A DNA stretch of 64,000 bases, from contig NW_013524646.1 of the NCBI RefSeq assembly GCF_000250985.1, positions 593,913 through 657,912 on the forward strand, written 5' to 3'. Below the pieces are notes generated by a model that was given only the letters and a program-made list of their open reading frames with translations, ran no database searches and was not told the DNA's origin. This DNA comes from Nematocida parisii ERTm1 (taxonomy: Eukaryota > Microsporidia). A program made the translations under genes and the position numbers. Below are positions 50,985 through 61,699 of the stretch, piece by piece; the stretch's first letter is position 1, and every line of letters begins with the position of its first letter.

Positions 50985-53980
50985 ATGCAAGTGTATGTGC
51001 TAAATATACTCTCGGGTGAAAACCACTCAGTAGTTCTCCAGTGTGTAGAAAAGAGCACAGGAAACTGTTTAAACGTACACATAACCGATGTAGTTAATGA
51101 AGTGACTGCTGCGCCTATTTCAGAGCGGGCGATTACCATGGATAGGCTTGAAGAAGAGGTTCTTACAACCTATAAAAATAGCCTTGTTCCAATTGTTGGA
51201 GAAAAGCTAAGCCAATGGGAGAATCGAACCGTGTGCTATGATAGTCGAAACCCGAAAGAAATGGGGCAGTCCAAAAGCGGCTTATTTTTCATCTTTTATA
51301 CGACAAGGCCAGATCTTTAGCTAAACTAGAAAACTCTTTTGATATTACAAAAGAATTCTCTAGTCCAATGGAGGCCTTCATTCTTCTGAAGAAGATAAAG
51401 GGGCCTACTCTTATGCACATTAATAGAATAGATGGTGAAGTGGTACGAATGCAAGACATCAACACGGTCTCTTATGGCACTCCTCCGATTCGAATAGCCT
51501 ATCTTTACTTTTTGCAGCGAAATATGTTTGAAACTGTGTCTATTTGTATTTATAAGTCGACAACTGCCGAGCCAATAAATAATCCAGATGAAAATCACAA
51601 AATACGCACTGAAACAATACATGTTAAAAAACAGAAATTAGATCATGCTGAATGCACAGAGAGCAGTGAATTTGTTAAGTGCCCAGAGTCTTCTATGCTA
51701 TGTGATGCATGGACCTTTACAACTCTAGAAAGTCCGTTTTCTTCTGACAGCCTACTCACTAGCAATATAACTAGGTGTATAGACTCTGAGGCAGTTATTT
51801 CTAGAGTTGGAAGATTTCTTAATGAGTCCAATGCCAATATGATTGTTTGCTATAATGCAGACACTAGCCTAATTAGAGAAAAGCTGCTAGGTCGGAAAGA
51901 CTCCTATAACTTTCTTGCAGCATTCTCTCCCATTTGTGATAAAATCAGTCTTATTTGTGATATTTCCCAATACTTTGAGTCTGTATGCAGGCTTACTGAA
52001 TATACTTTAGAGGAAATGTGCAAAAGCTATTCTCTTGAGCATGCAGACATTCCTGTTTGTGGTAGCGCAGACTCTCTTCAGATGGTTTACAGTGCCATTC
52101 GAAATGGGCATGCATCAGACAGCGTTCTTGTGCAGCTTAACACTGCAAGAGTATCTGCTGCAACAATGCATGCAATTTTTACTAAAGGGAATCTGCTTGC
52201 TCTTGCAGAAAAGCTAGCTTACATTACAGGAGCGCTTCTTAACCCGATTTTTCATGGATATAAGTCTGACAGGGTAGAATATCTGCTTCTGCACCGGATG
52301 CGAGACAATCAGTATCTTATACCTAGAAAATCACTGGGAGGAAAGATATCTGACAAGGACACATATGAAGGAGGATATGTGTTTTTAGATAAACCAGGCG
52401 TCTACTCGGAAAGGTATATTGCTCTTTTTGATTTCAACTCGCTGTATCCTTCGATTATACAAGAATACAATGTGTGCTTTAGTACTTCGCACTGTTTAAA
52501 GATGGACAATACTAAAGAGTCCACTCCGTCCCTTCTTCCGGGTGCGCTCAGAGACCTTGTTACACAGCGATCTGAGATAAAAAGGCAAATGAAATCTGGA
52601 GCAGGAAACACCCAGCTATTGGAAATTGAGCAGCGGGCAGTTAAGCTTGTTGCCAATTGTATATATGGGTGTCTTGGATTCAAGGGGTTTAGGTTTTACA
52701 ATAAAACTATGGCTGCCTTTATCACAGAATGTGGCCGAACCATTCTTAAAGACACGAAGGCTACTCTAGAGTCTAAAGGTCTTCAAGTCATATATGGAGA
52801 CACAGATTCTGTCATGGTTGACACGGGAATAAAAATCACGGACCCCTCTCCATCTTTAGAGACTCTATCTGGCATATCAGAATTAATCAGCTGCAAATAC
52901 AATAACATCAAGCTGGGATTTGAAAAGACATTTTCAAAGCTTGTTATGATGGCGAAAAAGAAGTATTTTGGTATATATTGCTTGAATGGGGCAGATGTTA
53001 TAGAAGAAAAGGGGCTGGAGACTGGTCGCCGAGATTGGTGCCTAGTTGCTAGAGAAACAATCAGTGCTGTCATGCGGATTCTTTTATTCTCTCCTATGCC
53101 GGAAGAGGAAATACTTCGAATGCTATCCAGCTTAAAAGAAAGTATGAAATCCCGTGATAAAGAAAGCTATTTAATTCGAAAGAAGATACAGAAGAATCCT
53201 GAAAGCTATAATGCAGTGCAAACAACATCCCTACAACAAGTTTGTCTTGCGCTTCGGCTTAAGCAAGAAAGAGGTTTAACATTCCACGGTGGAGACATCA
53301 TCTCATTTGTAATCGCACTGCATAATGGAATATCCCGCCCTGAGCTGGTTTCAGAAAGAAGTGAAATCCACTATGATTACTACATGAAATTGCAGGTGTT
53401 CCCACCCCTCCAAAGAATGCTGGAGCATTTTTCTTCTATATCTATAGAGAACATCCAGAAAGTGCTTGGTTTGTACACCTCGCATAATAAACCCGTGCAG
53501 AAGGCTCAATACAGCAATGTATCACCAGAAACAAAAGATGCTCTGAGTATTCTTTCTCCTTGCTGTAGCCACCGACAGGATATGGCCTCTAGCTGTGCTG
53601 CCTGTGGAAGTTCTTATACTCCCACACAAATGAAAAAGCTTCTTAGAACCATAATATATAAACAGAGCATAAAGCTGTATGCAGTAAAAAGATGGTGCTT
53701 TAAGTGCTGCCAAGTTGAGGAGTACAGCCCAAACTGCCTAAAATGTCTTCTTCCAATCGAGTGGAAAGAAACTTCACCAGAGAATTTCCATGCATTTTTA
53801 TATAAGCTACAAGAAATGTTTTTTGGTACACCATATGAGCAGTCCATTACAGATATTTTATCTATTTCCAACTACTTATCCATTGACATTAGCAAGTTCC
53901 CACTAAACTGGTTTTCAGGCAATCTGTACATTCCTTCAATGATTAACAGAAGAAACATCCTCGATAAACTCTTCCTGTGA
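50985..53980 (+). CDS. POL1: DNA polymerase alpha catalytic subunit, apparent single-base frameshift
   Basis: Two frames form one gene: 50985-51320 (111 residues, N-terminal domain) and a continuing frame to 53980 that is open from 51290 and carries the rest. The polymerase palm has DFNSLYPSIIQEYN (near residue 355 of the 51368 frame), KLVANCIYGCLGF and YGDTDSVMV (near 475). The alpha-type context and the C-terminal Cys modules (C-x15-C-x2-C and W-C-x2-C...C-x2-C, about 731-797) identify the alpha subunit that works with primase. The frame change falls near 51310-51320 at CTTTA and behaves as one missing base. Pol alpha is essential, so an assembly error is likely. The N-terminus is much shorter than in human. 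Confidence 0.92.
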
Positions 53981-54345
53981 TATATTTAAGGTATTTATGT
54001 TCAGCCAGTTGGTCTATTATGCTATTACAAGTTTACATTTAAGATTAAATAATTGAATTCCAGGTTATTTTATATTTCTGATTATATCATAGTTTAATTT
54101 TTACTTTCTCTCGTTTATATACTGTAATTCTTTTTTAATTTTAGAATAAAACTAAAAATGTGTTTATATTTTGTGAACTATGCATGATCTATTAAAATAA
54201 AATATTATTTATGCCTTACATTTTATAATTTTTTATTGTGTGTACACTCCTTATGTTTATTACTTTAACATATGAATAATACTTCTAAATAAAAAGATTT
54301 CGTTTTATTTAATGCAGAATAAACACATATAAATAAGTAAACCAT
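53981..54345. other. AT-rich intergenic region with 49-bp repeat
   Basis: Contains the 49-bp repeat at 54173-54221. It marks the boundary between the conserved block and the second accessory region. No gene recognised. Confidence 0.7.
54173..54221 (+). repeat. 49-bp dispersed repeat, copy 2
   Basis: Differs from copy 1 (9109-9157) at one position (GATCTATT for GATTTATT). Located about 120 bp beyond the stop of the TM-anchored large-family gene. Confidence 0.85.
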
Positions 54346-56931
54346 CTATAATAATTGGAATAGAGAAAACGAAATCAACCCCATATCATTGATTATATTT
54401 TGTCTAACTGGCTGGAAAACCATAAACACTGGGGCTTTATTGCCCGGTTCGGCGAATAGTAGGGATCTTAGCTCCAAACATGCTATTCTACTATTTGTTT
54501 TATAAAAAAAGACTGGGCTAATGAATTTGTTAAATACATTGCTGTAAATACTTGTGAAATATCCATTGCTGTTTCTTGATTTAACAGAGTATATGAGGGC
54601 CCGGTGGTTGTTCTGATCTTCTAGTCGATAGGCAACCATTGGCTGCATGGTTGCGTCTATGATTATAGAATAGTATTCATTTTTCATAACTTTTCTTGAG
54701 TAAAACTCAACATATGAATCTTCATGCGATTTACCATAACATATATATTTATGCGTATGTGTAGCAATGAGATGGTCAACATCGCAGCGAATTTTAGATT
54801 CATCCCGCGCGCAATCGATATATAGATGCTGATAGAAAGTCAGTAATTTGTTTGAGGAGTTAAATGCATACACATATGGGCATGTTTTTTTGACACTGTC
54901 TAATCTATTAATTGGCATGGGGGGTTCTTCTGATATGTTGTTTTGGTATGAATGGCCACTCATCTTTAGCATAGATACATAAAACTTATTTAAAAACAGT
55001 GGAAGTGGTATTATGTTTTTGTCAACCTCTCCATTCTCTTTAGTAGCCTTCTGGATTTTGAACTCTACAAACATAAGGTCGTTCACTTCTCTTGGGTTTA
55101 GTGTTTCTGGTATATAATAGAAAACAATGATTTTTGAATTGGATTTGTATTTTATCTCATAAAATGTTGGATATTCTATATAATCCCAGCAGCTGTCTTC
55201 CATGCAATAACGGAAAGCATGTATAAGTTTATAATCTATATCATAGACCTTTGAAATGTGCATAATTATGTGCTCTGCCGAAATATTTATATAGCCATCT
55301 GGAATGTATACTGGTCTGCGCGTATGATGCAGGTTGTCTACAAAGTATACTAAGAAGTATTGATTGGCTGGCACATACTTTATCGTCAAGGGAGAAGATT
55401 CTATAGTGCTATATTTTCCGGCGGTAGGTAATTTCATTTTATCAATGGATTTTTTAATTCTACAGAGCTCATATCTATTCTGCCGGATAACTCTTTTTCC
55501 CCACAGTTCTTTTCCATTATATAAAAGTGGTGAAAACTCATATGCAATGCAGAGAATGTTGTATATATCATTGTATATTCTTGCATGCGTGGCCATTTTC
55601 ATAGTTGCATTTACATTAACCAGGCTATAGACGAAAAAAAACTTCCGCATGTGTAGTAAAGTTATAAAAATAAGATTTTCTTGTGACACATTACCAATAT
55701 GCACATCATATGGGTCTACAAAGCGGCATAACAAGCCAATTAAAGACTGTATAAGAAGAATCATATTTTTTATATGAACCTTTATAGCAGGCATATTATT
55801 TAATTTCATTGCTGTAATCATTGCATTTAAACGTGATGGATTTCTTTGCATATTATAAATTATACTATCTAAAAGCTCTGTACTAAAAACGAATCTTAAA
55901 TCATGCACCACCTCAGGAATGCTAAATATAGAATACAGCGCATGGAACAGAACAGACAACTCAGTTTTAAACAGCGGCGAATTATTGTAAATTTCTTGTA
56001 AACCAACTGACTCAAACTGATTAATAGAAAATTCAAATTCTTGTGATCTTTCCATATCTTTGATAAATACATCGATTTCAAAATGTTCAAACCAGTTTAA
56101 ATCAAAATCGTATCTACAAATATCATCACTGTACTTCCAAAGATTCACCAATACATCCCCTGATGTATACTCGGGTATTTGTTGGTTTCTTTTATATTCC
56201 TCCGTCTCACTTCTTTCTTTATATGTTACTGGCGCATGCACAGACAAAAATGTTGAAAGTTGAATAAAAAAATCCCAGTCAAAATCTTTAATCTCAGATA
56301 TATATGAATATATACATATACTGTCATCTTGGGCATCTTGGTAGCTGCGTGCTATTTCATTAATTAAAATCATACGCTCTTGAAATGACTTACCTAGCCC
56401 CACAGCAAATTTTAACATACTTTCATTTTTGTTGTTCAAATATGAGTTATACACAGCATTTCTTTTTTCATCTTCTGTTCTTAATAAGTCATTTAAGTAT
56501 AAATATGTATTGAATTGCAGATTCTCTGCCAAGCGAATATCATTTTGAATGTCTAGTTTTTCTGCTTCAGACAGTATCTCTAGTTCGCTATTGTCACTAT
56601 CAGTATTATTTAATATTCTCCTTTTTTTCAATATTTCAATATATCTGCCTCTTCGGATTTGTAAATCTTCATCGCATAATCCCATCCATTCTTCATTGCC
56701 TAATCCCGCCCATTCTTGATTGTCTATTTCCACCGATTCTTGATTGTCTAATCCCACCGATTCTTGATTGCCTAATTCCATCCTTTCTTGATTTCCTAAT
56801 CCCACATTTACAGGTATTTCTTTAGTTTTTGTTACTATCCACCACATTAGAATAATATACAGTCCTATTAATGTTATCACTACCAAAAAGCACACTATTC
56901 GTAATATTTTTAAATTATTTACGTTTGGCAT
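54346..56931 (-). CDS. TM-anchored relative of the large secreted family
   Basis: An intact 861-residue gene related to the family at 5839-16640. It has an N-terminal TM helix (about 8-32) instead of a cleavable signal, then five 8-residue repeats (LGNQE-type, residues 45-84), and a mostly helical body. The C-terminal half shares the family blocks YFVDNLHHTRRPVYIP, IVFYYIPE and PLPLFLNKFYV with copies A and B. No enzyme motif seen. A single-pass membrane protein facing the lumen or the outside is likely, and a host-interface role is inferred from the family type. Start ATG 56931. Confidence 0.75.
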   Translation of the reverse strand: MPNVNNLKILRIVCFLVVITLIGLYIILMWWIVTKTKEIPVNVGLGNQERMELGNQESVGLDNQESVEIDNQEWAGLGNEEWMGLCDEDLQIRRGRYIEILKKRRILNNTDSDNSELEILSEAEKLDIQNDIRLAENLQFNTYLYLNDLLRTEDEKRNAVYNSYLNNKNESMLKFAVGLGKSFQERMILINEIARSYQDAQDDSICIYSYISEIKDFDWDFFIQLSTFLSVHAPVTYKERSETEEYKRNQQIPEYTSGDVLVNLWKYSDDICRYDFDLNWFEHFEIDVFIKDMERSQEFEFSINQFESVGLQEIYNNSPLFKTELSVLFHALYSIFSIPEVVHDLRFVFSTELLDSIIYNMQRNPSRLNAMITAMKLNNMPAIKVHIKNMILLIQSLIGLLCRFVDPYDVHIGNVSQENLIFITLLHMRKFFFVYSLVNVNATMKMATHARIYNDIYNILCIAYEFSPLLYNGKELWGKRVIRQNRYELCRIKKSIDKMKLPTAGKYSTIESSPLTIKYVPANQYFLVYFVDNLHHTRRPVYIPDGYINISAEHIIMHISKVYDIDYKLIHAFRYCMEDSCWDYIEYPTFYEIKYKSNSKIIVFYYIPETLNPREVNDLMFVEFKIQKATKENGEVDKNIIPLPLFLNKFYVSMLKMSGHSYQNNISEEPPMPINRLDSVKKTCPYVYAFNSSNKLLTFYQHLYIDCARDESKIRCDVDHLIATHTHKYICYGKSHEDSYVEFYSRKVMKNEYYSIIIDATMQPMVAYRLEDQNNHRALIYSVKSRNSNGYFTSIYSNVFNKFISPVFFYKTNSRIACLELRSLLFAEPGNKAPVFMVFQPVRQNIINDMGLISFSLFQLL
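56680..56799 (-). repeat. 24-bp coding tandem repeat, five copies
   Basis: Five imperfect 24-bp units encode LGNQERME-like octapeptides just after the TM helix of the 54346-56931 protein. The units differ mainly at the fourth, sixth and eighth residues. Confidence 0.85.
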
Positions 56932-57103
56932 TAAGTTTTAAAAGTTATAAAAGAAATAATTATATATGTAATATAAATATGATTTATGTTTTACAGTATA
57001 TTATAAAGTAACTAATCAAAATCTAAAGGATAAATAATTTTAATTTAAATGAATATTTATGATTGTTTCTGCGTATTAAATATGTTCCGTCATTATTACA
57101 TGT

Positions 57104-60100
57104 TTAATTAACGCAATCAATCAACTGGATTGCAAGATTAATGGGGGCTCCATTAATTGATACAATAATATATGTGCTCATTGTTTTTTTAAGTATACCA
57201 TCTACTATTATAGCAAATGGAGCAATGGTGAGTTCAAGCACCAGGAACGTATCGATAATATCATATCCTTCTTTCATTTCCTCTTGTGTAATGGTAGTAA
57301 TGTTATTTGCCACTTTGCATAGAGATTTATTGTCTCTCTCAATCATCATTTCTTTGGTGTCTAGTGTGTAATCTGCTCTTGTTTGGAAGAATTTAATTAT
57401 CTCAGTCTTTTGACTGCTGTCGTTAGATTCTGCAGATGCGGACTGCGCCTGTGCTGAGCTACCGGCTTGTTGCTGGCATTCTTCAGAAGATCCAGCGGCA
57501 GCAGCGCCTGCAGAAGCTGTGCTGCCTTGTGCAGCGGCGCTAGGACTGGCTGCTGCAGCATTTGAAGAATAGTTTGCAGCTCCATCAGAAGAAGATGCAA
57601 CACTCGTGGATTGCGCATTGGCCATTTGTACATTGTTTTGGTTATTCTGTGTTATGTTAATTGTGTTGCTTGCGGCTGCTACTCTGCTAGGGTTGGCTTC
57701 TTCAGAGTGCATGCTAGAGGAATGCGCGTTATTGTAGCTTTCTGACCCTGCTGCATGCATTGATTGACTTTCCATCTGGCCACTGTTCATTGCAAATTGT
57801 TCTCTAGTAGCTACCTCTTTGCTTGCTGCTGAGTGTGAGTAGCTATGGTTAAATGAGCTTGAGCCAGAATTGCTTTCTCTGTATGCATGTCCGCCCTGTG
57901 AAATTGATTCTCTTGCCCCTGCCCCTGTTTTTGATTGGTGCATAGCGCTGGAGCTTGATTGACGCGCCTTTAATGAACTCGAAGAGGACTTTGAATATGA
58001 TTCTTTAGTAGATTGAGCAGTAGGAGTTTGTGTTGACTTTGTTGTTTTTGATAAGTGGGATTTTGCAGACTGTGATTTTTCTGATGTTTTGCTAGTTGAA
58101 GAGGAGCTTTTTTGTGAATTTGCAGTTTTATTGTGATGGGATTCTTTACTAGATGAAGATGTAGATTTTGATGCAGCCTTGCTACTTTCAGACTTTGAAG
58201 ATGATGTAGTGGCTTGGCCATTTCCACTAGTTTTTGATTCATGTGAAGAGCTGCTCTTAGACTTTGCGGCAGATTTGCTGCTTTCTGACTTTGAAGACAT
58301 GGAGGTTTGACCATTTCCACTTGTACTAGAAGTAGCATGGTGTGAAGAGCTGTTTTTAGACTTTGACGCAGCCTTGCTGCTCTCGGATTTTGAAGATGAT
58401 GCAGTAGCATGCCCATTTCCACTAGTTGTTGAATGTTGAGAAGAGCTGCTCTTTGAGCTTGATGCGGCCTTGCTACTTTCAGATTTTGAGCTAGACGTGC
58501 TGGCTTGTCCATTTCTACTAGCTGTTGATTGTTGGGATGAACTGCTTTTAGACTTTGAAGCAGCTTTGCTACTTTCAGACTTTGAGCTAGATGTGGTGGC
58601 TTGACCATTGCCATTTGTACTAGAAGTAGAATGATGCGAGGAGCTGCTCTTAGACTTTGATGCGGCCTTGCTGCTCTTAGACTTTGAGCTAGACGTGGTG
58701 GCTTGGCCGTTGCCACTAGTTGTCGATTGTTGTGAAGAACTGTTCTTTGAACTTGATGCGGCCTTGCTGCTCTCAGACTTTGAAGACATGGAGGTTTGAC
58801 CATTTCCACTAGTTGTTGATTGTTGTGAAGAACTGTTCTTTGAACTTGATGCGGCCTTGCTACTTTCGGATTTTGAAGACATAGTAGTCTGCCCAGCTGC
58901 ACCGGGAGTGGTAGTTGTCGATTGTTGGGATGATGAACTGTTCTTTGAACTTGATGCGGCCTTGCTACTTTCGGATTTTGAGCTAGACGTGGTGGCTTGG
59001 CCGTTGCCACTAGTTGTCGATTGTTGTGAAGAACTGTTCTTTGAACTTGATGCGGCCTTGCTACTTTCGGATTTTGAAGACATAGTAGCCTGCCCATTTC
59101 CACTAGTTGCTGATTGTTGATAAGAACTGTTCTTTGAGCTTGAAGCGGCCTTGCTGCTCTCAGATTTTGAAGACATAGTAGTCTGTCCAGTTGCACCAGG
59201 AGTGGTAGTTGTCGATTGTTGGGATGAACTGCTTTTTGAACTTGATGCGGCCTTGCTGCTCTCGGACTTTGAGGATGACATACTAGCTTGCCCAGCTGCT
59301 CCAGTGTTAGTTGTTGATTGCTGTGAAGCAGTATTCTTTGAACTTGAAGCAGATTTACTGCTCTCAGATTTTGAGCTAGAGGAAGCTGCTGCCTTCTGTT
59401 CAGTAGCTTTTGCTGCACTGCTTGATGCTTGAGATGCTGTTGTGGCTGCTGTATTTTTTTGAGATGCACTTGCAGATGAGGCAGCACTTGCAGTGTTTTG
59501 CTGTGTGGCCATTGATGATCTATTCTGGGATTGTGCATATCCATATTGTCCTCTTTGGGCATATGCACATCCATAGTTTTGAGATTGGTATGGACTATAT
59601 GATCGCTGTTGTGAATAGCCACCATAATATCCTCTTTGTGCATATGCAGACTGTGCAGCGCTCTGCTGTCTGTTGCTTTGGGACGAAGATTGTGCAGTGC
59701 TTTGCTTATTAGCTTGTGCTGCACTAGCAGATGCATTAGTATTCGATGCTGCTTTTGCCTGAGTAGCCTGCGATGCAGCGGCCGCGCCTCCTGTTACACT
59801 AGAAGTTTTTTCACTTTTGTTGCTTTTACTATTACTACTTTCAGATGAAGAGCTACTAGAGCTTATAGGATTTCCATTCTGCGTGGTTGTAGAAGAATTT
59901 TGTGCAGATTGTGAATTCTTGCTGTTAGAGCTCTTAGCAGCACTTTCTTTTATATTTCCATTGTTATTGCTATAACTATTGTTATAGTTTGATGATTTTT
60001 CGTTGGATTTTGCAGACTGGCTTGAATCTGTTGTTAGCTTTCCATTATTGTTACTCATATTGATATTGCTTTTTTGACTAGAACTAGCGCTTTTGTTGCT

Positions 60101-60457
60101 GCCCGATGAGCTAGAATTTACAACAGCTCCATTTCTTGTCTCACAGTGGCTTTTAGAGCTACTGCTGCTGCTGCTAGAGCTAGAACTAGACGTTTGCGAG
60201 AAAGTTCCGCCGTTTGGAAGATTCTTAGGTGGTGCTGGAGCAGCAGCTGGTGGTGGTGAAGGTTTCTTGGCTGCAGGAGGTGCAGCCTGCGAAGGTGCCT
60301 TAGCTGCTGGCGGTGCAGCGGGCGGCGGACTTCCTGCAGGAGGTGCACCTTTTCCAGGGTTATTTTGCGGCGGTGCTTGATCAGCAGCCTTTAATATTGC
60401 TGTTTGTAATGCTAAAATATGTAGTAATGTGTGTATTAAGTATTTTACTATCTTCAT
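57104..60457 (-). CDS. Secreted Ser-rich tandem-repeat protein, candidate spore-wall or polar-tube protein
   Basis: 1117 residues. A signal peptide (MKIVKYLIHTLLHILALQTAILKA) is followed by a Pro/Ala-rich region (about 25-80), a poly-Ser stretch, an Ala/Gln/Ser region, a Tyr/Gly/Gln-rich patch (about 275-310) and about 13 tandem units of 31-36 residues built on SSKSESSKAASSSK (about 355-775). Ser/Ala-rich sequence then leads to a folded-looking C-terminal 95 residues with two Cys. Such a layout suits a glycosylated extracellular or spore-wall protein; I do not match it to a named polar-tube or wall protein. Long frames on both strands through the repeat are shadows. Confidence 0.75.
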   Translation of the reverse strand: MKIVKYLIHTLLHILALQTAILKAADQAPPQNNPGKGAPPAGSPPPAAPPAAKAPSQAAPPAAKKPSPPPAAAPAPPKNLPNGGTFSQTSSSSSSSSSSSSKSHCETRNGAVVNSSSSGSNKSASSSQKSNINMSNNNGKLTTDSSQSAKSNEKSSNYNNSYSNNNGNIKESAAKSSNSKNSQSAQNSSTTTQNGNPISSSSSSSESSNSKSNKSEKTSSVTGGAAAASQATQAKAASNTNASASAAQANKQSTAQSSSQSNRQQSAAQSAYAQRGYYGGYSQQRSYSPYQSQNYGCAYAQRGQYGYAQSQNRSSMATQQNTASAASSASASQKNTAATTASQASSSAAKATEQKAAASSSSKSESSKSASSSKNTASQQSTTNTGAAGQASMSSSKSESSKAASSSKSSSSQQSTTTTPGATGQTTMSSKSESSKAASSSKNSSYQQSATSGNGQATMSSKSESSKAASSSKNSSSQQSTTSGNGQATTSSSKSESSKAASSSKNSSSSQQSTTTTPGAAGQTTMSSKSESSKAASSSKNSSSQQSTTSGNGQTSMSSKSESSKAASSSKNSSSQQSTTSGNGQATTSSSKSKSSKAASKSKSSSSHHSTSSTNGNGQATTSSSKSESSKAASKSKSSSSQQSTASRNGQASTSSSKSESSKAASSSKSSSSQHSTTSGNGHATASSSKSESSKAASKSKNSSSHHATSSTSGNGQTSMSSKSESSKSAAKSKSSSSHESKTSGNGQATTSSSKSESSKAASKSTSSSSKESHHNKTANSQKSSSSTSKTSEKSQSAKSHLSKTTKSTQTPTAQSTKESYSKSSSSSLKARQSSSSAMHQSKTGAGARESISQGGHAYRESNSGSSSFNHSYSHSAASKEVATREQFAMNSGQMESQSMHAAGSESYNNAHSSSMHSEEANPSRVAAASNTINITQNNQNNVQMANAQSTSVASSSDGAANYSSNAAAASPSAAAQGSTASAGAAAAGSSEECQQQAGSSAQAQSASAESNDSSQKTEIIKFFQTRADYTLDTKEMMIERDNKSLCKVANNITTITQEEMKEGYDIIDTFLVLELTIAPFAIIVDGILKKTMSTYIIVSINGAPINLAIQLIDCVN
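58130..59390 (-). repeat. About 93-108-bp coding tandem repeat, about 13 units
   Basis: Units encode variants of SSKSESSKAASSSKNSSSQQ plus a spacer ending GNGQ or PGAxGQ. Two spacer types alternate irregularly, which suggests unequal crossing-over or conversion within the array. Confidence 0.85.
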
Positions 60458-60814
60458 ATTCTTCCTGAATTGCTATTCTATATATATCTTTAAGCTTGGC
60501 TTAATGATAACCTTCCAGTATCAATTTTTTCTTTTCGGGTTTCAGATAGAAAAAGAGACCAATAGCAGGCTTTGACAGGTAACTGCATTTTTCTATGATA
60601 TCCTGCATACTCCCCCCAAAAACCAGTAAGATTACTAAGAAAAATTCGTTAAAAATCAATTTCTTAGAATCTTTCGTTCTCTCTATATAGCATAGAAATA
60701 CACTATATAGGAACTAATTATATCAGCACCTCAAGCCCCACACTGTCTGTATCTATAATAAGTTAGTGTAGACTCGTGTATATTTCCAAAAAACTTCATT
60801 GTCTCTACTATAAT

Positions 60815-60863
60815 ATGTAAGGCATAAATAATATTTTATTTTAATAAATCATGCATAGTTCAC
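60815..60863 (-). repeat. 49-bp dispersed repeat, copy 3 (inverted)
   Basis: The reverse complement of copy 1, nearly without change. It is oriented with the Ser-rich gene and lies about 360 bp upstream of that gene's ATG. Confidence 0.85.
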
Positions 60864-61376
60864 ATAATATAGAAATAAATGCTATAAAAAGACTAATTAA
60901 TGCATTGGCTATATTCTTTCTTTTTTCTTTTAGTAAAATATGCTAAGGAAAATTATATACAGTTAACTTGGTTTTTTAAAATGTTTCTAAACCTTAAATT
61001 GTACATATTTAAGTCTTTGTTTAATGTGCATTGTTTTATGTAGTATATATACTACATGTTCTATACCAATTGTGTGTGCAGAGTATTTTCTCCGTGTATA
61101 TTATTATATGTTTCAATTTTGAAATCTTTTTTGCTGTTTAAACGAATTGTTCCTATGTTTTACTAAAATTTATAATTGTTTTGCTTTTACATTTTATGAA
61201 TATTTTCTAAATTTCTAAAAATAAAAAAAGAAAGTCTTCGCTTCTATTTTCCATACTGTAATATATTGAAGAGAATTATAATTCTCATATTTTATTTAAT
61301 TAAGAAAAGGCACTGCTCCATGCCCATATACACACAGTGCACATACCATTCATGGAAAATTAAAACCAGCCAATTT

Positions 61377-61427
61377 GATTTCTTAGAATTAGTCATTAGT
61401 AAACCTTAATGTTTATTGAATTCACAG
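61377..61427 (+). repeat. 51-bp dispersed repeat, copy 2
   Basis: Matches 5471-5521 at 43 of 51 positions by eye. Confidence 0.7.
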
Positions 61428-61699
61428 TCATTTATATAGATAAGTTTTATATTTTTCTATATTTGAAAATTGGTTTGTAAATGTTGTTTTGTTCTTTCAT
61501 TTATACATGAGTGTCTGCATACTGCCTGATTGTCCCATTTATACACAAAGTTGATCCAAATCTTAATATAATCCGAAATATTATAAAATATCAAGCTAGA
61601 CTTAATTTTAATATATATTAGTATAGTAAGATGCCACATTTAAAATATAAATAAAAACCATTTAAACAAATATGAATGGCTTTGCAGGTAGAAGAAGCA

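Larger units (their letters stand above)
60458..61699. other. 1.2-kb AT-rich intergenic region with two dispersed repeats
   Basis: Holds the 49-bp repeat in inverted orientation (60815-60863) and the second copy of the 51-bp repeat (61377-61427). No gene supported; the minus frame at 61457-61639 looks accidental. Confidence 0.65.

Noticed and set aside
51315-51320. Programmed frameshift in DNA polymerase alpha
   Set aside because: No slippery heptamer or stimulatory structure is evident; a missing base is simpler.
57970-59736. Long alternative minus-strand frame of 588 codons inside the Ser-rich gene
   Set aside because: It arises because the tandem repeat lacks stops in a second frame; it has no signal peptide or domain and the main frame explains the region.
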